Shown: positions 7,301-12,362 of the stretch, piece after piece | How positions within the stretch are numbered: the first letter of the stretch is position 1 | Layout: the number at the start of each line of letters is the position of its first letter | DNA from: Prasinococcaceae sp. CCMP 1430 | Taxonomy: Eukaryota; Prasinodermophyta; Palmophyllophyceae; Prasinococcales; Prasinococcaceae | NCBI GenBank assembly: GCA_013416795.1 | Contig: RQSC01000630.1 | Span: 231,008 to 243,369 of the forward strand | DNA: 12,362 bases | Reading direction: 5' to 3' | The notes under the pieces: generated by a model | Told to the model about the DNA's origin: nothing | The model's input: only the letters and a program-made list of their open reading frames with translations | The model's database searches: none | Program-made: the position numbers and the translations under genes

Positions 7301-8554
7301 GGCGCTTCCATTAGCACCCGTGGTACCCTTGGCGCCCACGGCACCGTTGGCGGCGCTCGCGGGAGGAGGGGAATGGAGTCGCCGTGGAGCCGTGGAGTTG
7401 GCGCGCGGTGCCGGCGCCGGCGGCGGCGGCCGTGCCGCCGCGGGCGCCGGCGGTGGCGGCGGCGGCGACGCCGGCGGCGGAGCCTTTGGCTGCTGCACCT
7501 GCGCCTTCCGCTGGGGGACGGCGGCCCATCTTGGAGGCGCTGCCTTGGCCACAACTTCGGCGAACGCCCGCTCGTCAGAGCTGTCCGTATCTGAGCCAGA
7601 GTCCGCCCCCTGCTGCGGCGCCTGCTCTTTGGGCTCAAAACCGCGCCCAAGACGGACGCTCTTCGACGTCGACGACATGCGCCACGGCATGCCTCTGCCC
7701 AGGCGACTCCTGGACGACGAGCGCGACCCGACCTCAGCGGCCTTCGCCTTTGCGGCTTCGGCGGCCTCAGCGGCGTTCTTGATCGCCTCGGCGGCCTCGC
7801 TCGCGACCGGCGCCTTGGCATTCGCGGCCACGGAGGCCTCGGCGGCGCTCTTGACCGCCGCGAGGGCCTCGCTCGCAATCTGATCCGCGACCACCGTGGC
7901 TGCGCTGGGCGCCTGCGGCGCCTCCAGTTGCAGCGCGCGAAAGTGCGCCAGCCCGGCCACGGTCATCCCCTGGAACGGGTTGGCTGGGTCGCCAGCCGCG
8001 CGCGCGGCCGCGGGCCCGGTGCCGGCGGCGTTGCCGCGCGAGCTGGCGATACCAGCGGCGCGCCCCGCGCGCCGTGTGGCCGCGCCCGCAGCATCCCTGC
8101 TCCCGCTACGCCCCCGCCCGCAGTGCGCAGCGGCGCTGCCCGCGTGCGCGCGCGAAAATCGCCCGCGCGAAAACCTCGCCTGCGAGGAGCGCCCCAAACT
8201 CCGCGAAATTGCCCGCGGCCCCCACCGTTGCGCATGCGTTCGCCGCCCCTCGGCCCGCGCTTTCGCGCGCGCGCCTCCGAGGCTTTCGCGCGCTTTCGAA
8301 GCGCGCGAAAACCCGCGAGAATATCGCGGCCGGGACTTATCGTCGGGCTCGACGTCGGGCGCGCGCTCGAGGCGCGCGCGCATCGCCCTGAGAATCGAAA
8401 CACCCAGGAAATGATCGGATGCCGGCGCGCGCTGGGCCATCGGCCAGTTGATCGGCGCGACCTCCCCCCAACCAAGCGTCGCGGCCCAAACAGCCAGCCA
8501 CAGCCAGTCCAAAAGAAGCGTGCGCCGGCGCGCAGGCCCGACTGATCTGAACAT
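4352..8554 (-). CDS. Phosphoglucan water dikinase (PWD/GWD3-like)
   Basis: This enzyme phosphorylates starch glucans from ATP through an autophosphorylated histidine. In plants PWD acts on C3 positions of glucan already phosphorylated by GWD1, which opens granules for degradation. The homologous part begins near residue 496 (VGREVAF, GRWDAG), then YLYWIASGAI with HYRPNHH, then the hallmark RIRDIAH and IKHTIQNKLHR (about 630-665) with AGPEDLIATE. The catalytic histidine is in PHLSHLALRARQ (His 991, codon 5584-5582). The C-terminal nucleotide-binding domain has VRSSANVEDLAGMSAAGLYD (about 1186-1205), WASLYTRRAVLARRAAGVPQ, GLGETLASG and the family-typical end VWVVQARPQP. PHLSHL-RARQ and VRSSANVEDLAGMSAAG are PWD-type; GWD1 has RSDSNGEDLEGYAG instead. 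Residues 1-495 lack a recognisable CBM20 and hold a signal-peptide-like start, Arg/Ser-rich sequence, two NPF motifs, an Ala-rich helical repeat and a Pro-rich stretch. The start ATG at 8554 is the first in frame; ATGs at residues 39 and 58 are alternatives. The remaining frame is uninterrupted, so no intron is needed. Confidence 0.94.
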   Translation of the reverse strand: MFRSVGPARRRTLLLDWLWLAVWAATLGWGEVAPINWPMAQRAPASDHFLGVSILRAMRARLERAPDVEPDDKSRPRYSRGFSRASKARESLGGARAKARAEGRRTHAQRWGPRAISRSLGRSSQARFSRGRFSRAHAGSAAAHCGRGRSGSRDAAGAATRRAGRAAGIASSRGNAAGTGPAAARAAGDPANPFQGMTVAGLAHFRALQLEAPQAPSAATVVADQIASEALAAVKSAAEASVAANAKAPVASEAAEAIKNAAEAAEAAKAKAAEVGSRSSSRSRLGRGMPWRMSSTSKSVRLGRGFEPKEQAPQQGADSGSDTDSSDERAFAEVVAKAAPPRWAAVPQRKAQVQQPKAPPPASPPPPPPAPAAARPPPPAPAPRANSTAPRRLHSPPPASAANGAVGAKGTTGANGSARSLSAGDRQANDPTNPFVGFTMAMLHGFRAAQRRAVEDAERHRRTQEEKRLAAAREQQNRQLHGSATSPHEATTGTGVAWVGREVAFRTSKHEKGDRGGRWDAGAAGALAPIVEADQHAPSWRQKLQAVQRLLCEGEPSSELVAGIAVYLYWIASGAIGCAEDGTHYRPNHHAKAARASYEALENLHAGSAAWAAARRVHTRLPSFSDEYTKAEPLTRIRDIAHGKGDKHGKCREVRQEIKHTIQNKLHRCAGPEDLIATEKMLAKLTAPGTDYPEEFVNEFRIFYRELQEFFNASGLEDRLGGLQGKLGGDAPAAIDAFLSAKRAADAAGTGEPGLALSALEALERARESIVRELPSASDVSVRQSARLADIGLEEHAFVLLSQVIGAAEAGLANAPALCQALERAAKVLSGSSTRSGEAVRVAELAATGDAALAGAAARELAGALADDAEGLFGPAARALGSALGIEQRVVDVYVESDVRGSVVYQLGRLADLLLKEDRAASGAAAVDCLVAGEAVGLLRCVPRLEPGCVSADEGPHVCLVAAADGDEEVGAAGGSVVGVVLCHDMPHLSHLALRARQEGVVTATCEDGGRLNTIRAMEGTPVRIVASAEGVTVVQASPAELEQARAAWLEKTRANAPGAGATAQVMQPPPPADETFAGQMLFGPSIRAQTCGAKSAACARLSDLALASGGAFAAPQAVALPFGSMRAALSERELDSLDDALARAETAEGPELDDACERLQAIARTARPAEAALRVAVSVLGSNSLAVRSSANVEDLAGMSAAGLYDSFLNVPARDAHDVAAVGEAAAAVWASLYTRRAVLARRAAGVPQRSANMAVLMQPLVDARASFIMMTSNPITGDSGQCYLEMAEGLGETLASGNTRGKPWRVTVGEDSSVATLAEGSMAAALVAADGGGLVEAAADGSISGQILSDEGSRVALCRRVAAAGRAIREAEGGEQQDVEGAIDSDGRVWVVQARPQP
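7736..7879 (-). repeat. 72-bp tandem coding repeat in the PWD N-terminal region
   Basis: Two adjacent 72-bp units (7808-7879 and 7736-7807) encode 24-residue copies starting IASEALAAVKSAAEAS and VASEAAEAIKNAAEAA and ending in A-K-A. The period is exact at 24 codons. The Ala/Glu/Lys composition predicts a single long helix, possibly a coiled coil. Confidence 0.7.
8150..8310. promoter_or_regulatory. Cluster of five E2F-type TTTCGCGC octamers
   Basis: TTTCGCGC occurs at 8261-8268 and 8284-8291, and its reverse complement GCGCGAAA at 8150-8157, 8165-8172 and 8303-8310. The octamer matches the E2F/DP consensus TTTSSCGC. Two of them form a perfect inverted repeat with 11-bp arms TTTCGCGCGCT/AGCGCGCGAAA (8284-8294 and 8300-8310). 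The cluster lies inside the long open PWD frame, where it encodes Arg/Ser/Ala-rich sequence. It could therefore be a coding low-complexity artefact, an intragenic control region, or true 5' regulatory DNA if PWD starts elsewhere. Confidence 0.4.
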
Positions 8555-9033
8555 GTTTCATGGCCGAGGCTGGTCATATTGCACAGGCTGGTGGCTGACC
8601 CCTTCAAAAAATCACCGGGGACTCCCCACCTGGTACCAGAGATCTGAGACGCGCACGGTGATTGGAGGATGGATCGACCCGGGTTGAGCGGACGAATTTG
8701 CGCGGATCCGTGCGGTTTGAATGGGGTTTGACGTGCGGCTGGCCCCGGGGCGCGGCGGGCCGCACGCTCGCGATCCCCGCGCCGGTCTGCGGTGCACTTT
8801 TTGGTGTCTTTGTCGGCTCGCGCTCGCGCGCACGCGAGGGGGGCCCGCGGCCACAGGGCGCGCGCCGCGAGTGCCCCGCGCGCGCGCATCCGCCCGAGAG
8901 CCCCAGCCCCCCGACGCCTGGTGCGTCGGCCGACGCCGCCGTCGCCGCGGCTGACGCCGGCGCCGCTCGCGGACTGCAGCGCCAGAGGGGGCGGGCGGGC
9001 GGGCCGCTCCGACGCGTCGCGGACGGCGGACGG
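8555..9033. promoter_or_regulatory. Divergent intergenic region between PWD and the TLC gene
   Basis: This stretch lies between the PWD ATG (- strand, 8554) and the first in-frame ATG of the TLC gene (+ strand, 9034), so it should hold both promoters. The half near PWD is less GC-rich. It carries an inverted CCAAT box (ATTGG, 8661-8665) and two AGGCTGGT words at about 8568 and 8584. The half near the TLC gene is G/C-rich, with CGCGCG alternations. The TLC frame remains open back to about 8662 without any ATG. I see no TATA box. Confidence 0.5.
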
Positions 9034-10023
9034 ATGGCGCCTTGCGTGGGCGTGCCGCTGTCCTTCCTGGCGCCGGCGCTGCCCGGGGGCGTCGAGGCGC
9101 CGGTGCTCACCGACGCGCAGTACTGCGCGGCCCTGGCCGCCGCGCTGCTGGTTGGTTATGCCGTGCTGCGCGCCGATGTGGACCGCCGGCTCGGAGTGGA
9201 CCACCCGAAGCGCATGTCCGCGCGCTCGTGGTGCCTCACGCTCCTGTGCTCGCCGTTCATGTTCGCCGCAGCAGTGCCAGGGCTCATCTACGCCATCCAG
9301 GAGGACTGGACCGAGGTGCGCCAGCGGGCGCGGGCGAGCGCATGCGAGGGCGCTCGGGGGTGCCACCCTGTCTGAGTAGCCGTGTCGTGCAGGGGATGCC
9401 GCGCACGCGCGAGCTTGCCCCTGCGGCGCACGCGCACGCGCGACCTGTCGGCGCGTTGCACGCAGCGCTGACCAGCGTGCGCCACGCCACGCCCCCGCGC
9501 CGCCGGGCACTCCGCGCCTCGTTAGGAGTGGGCGCACGCCGAGACGCCGCTTAGCCGCGCGACGGTCATGGGGTTCGTGGTGTACCTGTACGTGGACCTC
9601 ATCGTCGGCTTCATTGACTACAGGGAGCAGGTGGACATCGCGAGCGGGTGGATCCATCACATCATGTACATCGGCATGCTGAGCGTGGTGTGCTGGGAGC
9701 ACCTCACGCAAGGCTTCCTGCCATTCCTGCTGGAAGAGCTGTCGACAGTCGTGCTCGCGCTCGGGTTCATGCAATTTTACAGGAACGACTGGCTCACGGG
9801 CGCGGTATTCTTCGCTGTGCGCGTGGCATTCCACGTGTACATGCAGTGGGTGTGGTGGCGGTTCGTCGGTGTGTCCAAGGACCTCGGGTGGTATTACTAC
9901 TTGCTCACCCCAGCCGGCTTCATGAATCTGAACTGGTTCGTGGCGTGGGCGAGGGGGCAGCTCAGGCGCCTGCGAAAGAGCGCGGAGACACGGCGGCTGG
10001 CGGCGCAGGCCAAGGCTGACTAG
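9034..10023 (+). CDS. TLC-domain integral membrane protein, two exons
   Basis: Probable ER or other endomembrane protein of the TRAM-LAG1-CLN8 (TLC) family, whose members include ceramide synthases and lipid-handling proteins. Exons are 9034-9315 and 9526-10023, joined in phase 0, giving about 259 residues. The first ATG in frame (9034) is chosen. Hydrophobic segments are seen at CAALAAALLVGYAVL, WCLTLLCSPFMFAAAVPGLI, VMGFVVYLYVDLIVGF, WIHHIMYIGMLSVV, FLLEELSTVVLALGF, FFAVRVAFHVYMQWVWW and WYYYLLTPAGFMNLNWF. Family features are YLYVDL, the HH of GWIHHIMY, EELST and the NDW..GAVFFAVR region. The ceramide-synthase Lag motif (HH with a later H-D-x-S-D) is not present: EELST resembles the ELST/ELTT of TLCD4/TMEM56-type members, so sphingolipid synthesis is not supported. 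The tail is basic (QLRRLRKSAETRRLA), as expected for a cytosolic end. It is divergent from PWD and convergent with the CCT gene. Confidence 0.86.
9316..9525 (+). other. Spliceosomal intron in the TLC gene
   Basis: A 210-nt GT-AG intron. The donor is GAG|GTGCGC after W-T-E; the acceptor is a C-rich tract ending CCTCGTTAG|GAG. The exon 1 frame runs into TGA at 9373 and the exon 2 frame has TAG at 9523-9525, so both are closed inside the intron. Splicing gives a continuous phase-0 frame through E|EWAHAETPLSRATVMGF. Confidence 0.82.
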
Positions 10024-10426
10024 GGCGCCCGGCGCCAGCGGCTACCCTCGGGCGGCCCACCTGCATAACAACAACAACATACTCTTCACTCCGAACAGCA
10101 CACGGCAAATCCTTACGCGGGCGCGCACGCCGACGCCACCTGCGAAGACCGGAGACCGGAGCGCGCACGCGTGCACGAGACTGGAAAGAACGAAACGTCG
10201 GCCTTTATATTGCCAGCGGGCGCAGGCCGCCTCTGCTCTAAAACACGTACGAGTATCACCTCGGCGCGCTCTGGGTTTTGTGTTTCGTCGATACTGGCTC
10301 GTCCTGTGTTGAGCCGCACCTCTCAAAAAGCAAAAATAAGTGTCCACACTGGTACAGCAGGCAGCCCCGGCGTGCCCTGCTGCGTGAGTTTTCCGGTTTC
10401 CTCCCCCTTGATCCCGCGTGCGCGCC
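10024..10426. other. Convergent intergenic region (3' UTRs of the TLC and CCT genes)
   Basis: This stretch is relatively A/T-rich, with an AAC triplet run at about 10064-10080 and an A-rich word cluster (CAAAAAGCAAAAATAAG) near 10324-10340. It should contain the 3' ends of both facing genes. No gene, tRNA or clear polyadenylation hexamer is visible. Confidence 0.5.
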
Positions 10427-12012
10427 TCACCAGTCCCCGAGGGCGGCGGGGTCGAGGGTCGAGAGCGCTGGCTCAGAGACGATGCGACGCATGCCTCCCC
10501 CGCTGAGCCCCAGCGCCGCCCCGTGTCCCAGGAACTGCGCTCCCGACGGCGACGGCGCTTGGAAGTCCAAGTTCGACATGAGCTCATTGTCGTCGTACAG
10601 CCACGTCGAGCACTCGAGCTCGGCCTGGTCGAGATGGTCCAGCAGACCCTCGAACCCACCCTGCTGCTGCTGCTGCTGCTGCATGCCTTCCACAATCGAC
10701 GCCGACGCCTGGCTATGTCCCCAGTCGTACGAGTTATTCCGTGGCATTGACGAATGCTGGCCAGGCAACCTGCCCGCCGACGCCGCGGCGGCCGCAGCCG
10801 ACACGGCGACGTCGAGCCCGACCAGTGGCAGCGCCCCCTTTCGCGGCCGCGTGCCGCTCTTGCTGCCTGACCTGCGCGCGCCGGACGTTTTTGCTCCCCC
10901 TCGCTTGCCATTCGGGGGCTTGGCATCCGCCGGTATCTTCGTCTTGCCCTTGGTGCCCCCCTTGGCGTCCTTCTCTCTGGCCTTGGCCTTGGCCTTCGCC
11001 GCCTCAGCTGCCGCCGCCGCGCTCTCGGGGCTGTTGACCTTGGCGAAGCGCCCCTTGATACGCGGCCGGCTGTCGGCGAGCGTCTTCCGGCAGGCGTAGC
11101 GGATCTTCTTGTGTCCAGAGATGGCCGCCTGCTGCCGCGCGAGCCGCTTCGCGCGATAGCGCGCGAGCCGCGCTTTCCGATTCGCCGCCGCCGTCGGGCT
11201 CTGCGAGTGCGTGATGAATAGGTGAGCGAGGTGGCCGGGCACGTACGGCATGCCGCTCTCCCGTTTCGCCCCGCCCGACTCGCCGCTGCCACCGGCCGAT
11301 GACCTGGCAGCCACGGGCCCCGCCTTGCTCGAGGCTCCGCCGCTGCTGTTGCCACCGTCGCCCGCCCTGGCGATGACGCTGGTCTTGTCATCCACTTGCA
11401 TGCCCGTCACGCCGGCCACGGGCCTCGAGCGGGCGTTGGCTACGCCGCTCTTGGTGTCACCGGCATGACCGCAGAAGCTGATGCTACCGTCGGTATGCGT
11501 GCCGGGCGCGGAGCCCATCTCGGCCCCCGCGCCTCGCCCGCCCGCGCCCGCTGAGGTCACGCCGCTCTTTGTACTGGTGCCGGGCTTCGCGCCAGGCCAC
11601 ATGGCCGGCTGCGCACGCACCGGCGCCTTCGGGAACGTGGCGGCCTCGTTCTCCGGGATGTCCGGCAGCCCCCCGCTGCCACCGCTGGAGGCGCTCACCG
11701 ATGGTACGTTTGCCGGGCCGTCCGCTACGAGCATGATGCCCGCCGCAGCAAGGCGCGTGCGGAGCCCTTCCAGCTGCTCGACGGTCAGAATGGGCGTCTG
11801 GTTTGGCGCGGCGCACGCGCAGCAGGTGAAGCGACCGGACTCGAACGGACTGCCTGCCGCCGCGGAGAACGACGTGCCAGGCCGCACGCGGCATCCGGCG
11901 CACAGGGGCCGGTGGCCCGATGGCCCAGCGCTGACGGGCACGCGCTCGTGGCGCGCCGCGAGCTTGTTCACGCTGTGCACCTGCTTGTCGCACGCCGAGC
12001 AGAGGAACGCGC
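10427..12012 (-). CDS. B-box zinc finger / CCT-domain protein (CONSTANS-like), 5' end incomplete
   Basis: Probable nuclear transcription regulator of the plant CCT family, whose members act in light, clock and photoperiod control. The N-terminal part starts GAFLCSACDKQVHSVNKLAA followed by RHERVPV. This is an exact second half of a B-box: C-x2-C-x4-H-x8-H. A second Cys pair set, LCAGC and then FTCCAC, lies about 22 residues apart and looks like a degenerate second B-box. After a Gly/Ser/Ala linker comes the CCT motif (about 11040-11190): NRKARLARYRAKRLARQ and then KKIRYACRKTLADSRPRIKG with RFAKV. Beyond it are Lys/Ala-rich basic stretches (nuclear localisation), poly-Gln (seven Gln) and an acidic C-terminal region, GLLDHLDQAELE and LYDDNELMSNLDF, resembling an activation domain. 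The stop is TGA at 10429-10427 (reverse strand). The 5' limit 12012 is the inferred acceptor CAG|GC; an ORF-only reading would start at GTG 11980, inside the B-box, which is not credible. Upstream exon(s) are uncertain. Confidence 0.88.
10661..10681 (-). repeat. (CAG)7 trinucleotide repeat encoding poly-Gln
   Basis: Seven CTG units on the + strand are CAG on the coding strand of the CCT gene, encoding seven Gln between a Met-containing segment and the acidic C-terminal region. Pure CAG tracts are prone to length change. Confidence 0.85.
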
Positions 12013-12145
12013 CTGATGGGCGGACCGACGCGTGCGCGCAAAGTTGAGCGTTGCGACGCGCCCGTCGTGGCAGATGTCGTGTGGCGCGGTGGGTGTGGGA
12101 GAGGAGGGGGAGAAGTAGAAGGCAAAGGCGGTCAGCTCAGCGCAC
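12013..12145 (-). other. Candidate intron at the 5' end of the B-box/CCT gene
   Basis: On the coding strand a GT at 12145-12144 (TTCT|GTGCGC) and a CAG at 12015-12013 (CATCAG|GCGCG) delimit 133 nt. A strong pyrimidine tract (about 12088-12120) precedes the acceptor, and there is no AG between the tract and this CAG. The upstream frame hits TGA just after the donor (at about 12138). Splicing joins phase-correctly to AFLCSACD. The donor side is less certain than the acceptor. Confidence 0.45.
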
Positions 12146-12146
12146 A

Positions 12147-12278
12147 GAATCCTTCGGAGGCAAGCTGCGCGGCGAGCTCCGTCGGCCGGGGCGCCGCGGC
12201 GTGGCACGATGGCACGTCCCGCCCGCAGCATTCTCGCGCGGCACGCGGGTGTGGAGCCGAGCAATCTGCCCGAGGCAT
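12147..12278 (-). CDS. Candidate first exon of the B-box/CCT gene (tentative)
   Basis: An ATG at 12278-12276 on the reverse strand opens a short frame, MPRADCSAPHPRAARECCGR, then DVPSCH, an Ala/Pro-rich part and ASEGF, ending one base into a codon at the candidate donor. Its Cys and His content is high, and it joins in frame to the B-box second half. The Cys spacing does not match the canonical C-x2-C-x8-C first half of a B-box, so this may be a diverged zinc site, a wrong exon or 5' leader. The frame is open to the right edge, so coding sequence may continue past the window. Confidence 0.3.
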
Positions 12279-12362
12279 GCGCGGCGCGCGCACGCTGCGA
12301 GTGCGGCGAGCGCGCGCAGAGGGTCCGCGACCGCTCGGCGTGGTCGACCGCGCCCCCGCCCT

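Noticed and set aside
5072-7594. 840-codon open frame on the + strand, antisense to PWD
   Set aside because: It mirrors the PWD gene, whose domains are certain. GC-rich coding DNA lacks A/T-rich stop codons on the opposite strand, and the translation shows no domain.
4352-8554. Assignment of the dikinase to GWD1/R1, or to PEP synthase or pyruvate phosphate dikinase
   Set aside because: PHLSHL-RARQ, IKHTIQNKLHR and VRSSANVEDLAGMSAAG match PWD. The GWD1 form of the nucleotide-binding motif and the PEP/pyruvate-binding barrel are absent.
8662-9033. N-terminal extension of the TLC frame back to 8662
   Set aside because: There is no ATG in this part and its content is Arg/Gly/Ala/Pro-rich; 9034 is the first ATG and directly precedes the hydrophobic segments.
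9326-9567. Alternative TLC splice using GG|GTGCCA and CTTAG|CC
   Set aside because: It is also in frame but adds an Arg/Ala-rich insertion and uses a weaker context. GAG|GTGCGC to GTTAG|GAG is simpler, in phase 0, and keeps EWAHAETPLS before the third membrane segment.
7963-9834. 623-codon open frame on the - strand across the PWD 5' part and the TLC gene
   Set aside because: It is Arg/Ala/Gly-rich shadow sequence crossing the TLC exons antisense and the TLC intron; no family features are seen.
9526-10023. Ceramide synthase call for the TLC protein
   Set aside because: The Lag motif with its later H-D-x-S-D is missing; only general TLC-domain features are seen.
10042-11391. 449-codon Arg-rich frame on the - strand overlapping the CCT gene
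   Set aside because: It is another frame of the same strand as the CCT gene, without any motif, and it runs into the 3' intergenic region.
11980-11980. GTG at 11980 (- strand) as the CCT gene start
   Set aside because: It lies inside the B-box; the conserved CSACDKQ codons are directly upstream in the same frame.
1-12362. CRISPR arrays, insertion sequences, tRNA or rRNA genes
   Set aside because: No regularly spaced repeats, transposase-like frames, terminal repeats with duplications, cloverleaf or rRNA sequence was seen on either strand.

Overview
This window looks like nuclear DNA from a very GC-rich, gene-dense unicellular photosynthetic eukaryote, most likely a green (chlorophyte or prasinophyte) alga. 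Three things point that way. There is a phosphoglucan water dikinase (PWD/GWD3, a starch-phosphorylating enzyme). There is a plant-type B-box plus CCT-domain regulator. There is also at least one short GT-AG intron, in the TLC-domain gene. Very high G+C, long Ala/Pro/Gly/Gln low-complexity stretches and few introns fit small GC-rich algae. Lineage is inference: another starch-making alga with a complex plastid, or a dinoflagellate, cannot be excluded from sequence alone. Nothing resembles bacterial operons, CRISPR, IS elements, rRNA or tRNA.

Layout, left to right. (1) 62-2590, + strand: a long low-complexity protein of unknown function, open to the left edge, with an acidic N-terminal part, one conserved-looking basic block, collagen-like G-x-P triplets, and Gln/Ala-rich and Ala/Pro-rich tails. 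(2) 2762-4276, + strand: a SpoU/TrmH (SPOUT) RNA 2'-O-methyltransferase of TrmJ-like type whose start codon is unresolved. (3) 4352-8554, - strand: the PWD, with its stop only 75 bp from the stop of gene 2. (4) 9034-10023, + strand: a two-exon TLC-domain membrane protein sharing a divergent upstream region with PWD. (5) 10427-12012 and probably beyond, - strand: a B-box/CCT transcription-factor-like protein whose N-terminal exon(s) are uncertain and may lie in 12147-12278 or past the right edge.

The five genes are not a functional operon. Genes 2 and 3, and genes 4 and 5, are convergent; genes 3 and 4 are divergent. Two genes fit plant-type carbon and light/clock biology: PWD acts in starch turnover and CCT/B-box proteins often act in light, clock or flowering/photoperiod regulation. 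That link is contextual only.

The most interesting points are: the PWD replaces the usual CBM20 region with about 490 residues of Arg/Ser/Ala/Pro-rich sequence carrying a duplicated NPF-containing motif and a 72-bp tandem repeat; five TTTCGCGC (E2F-type) octamers fall in 161 bp near the 5' end of that gene; and the B-box of the CCT protein has a perfect second half but no recognisable first half.
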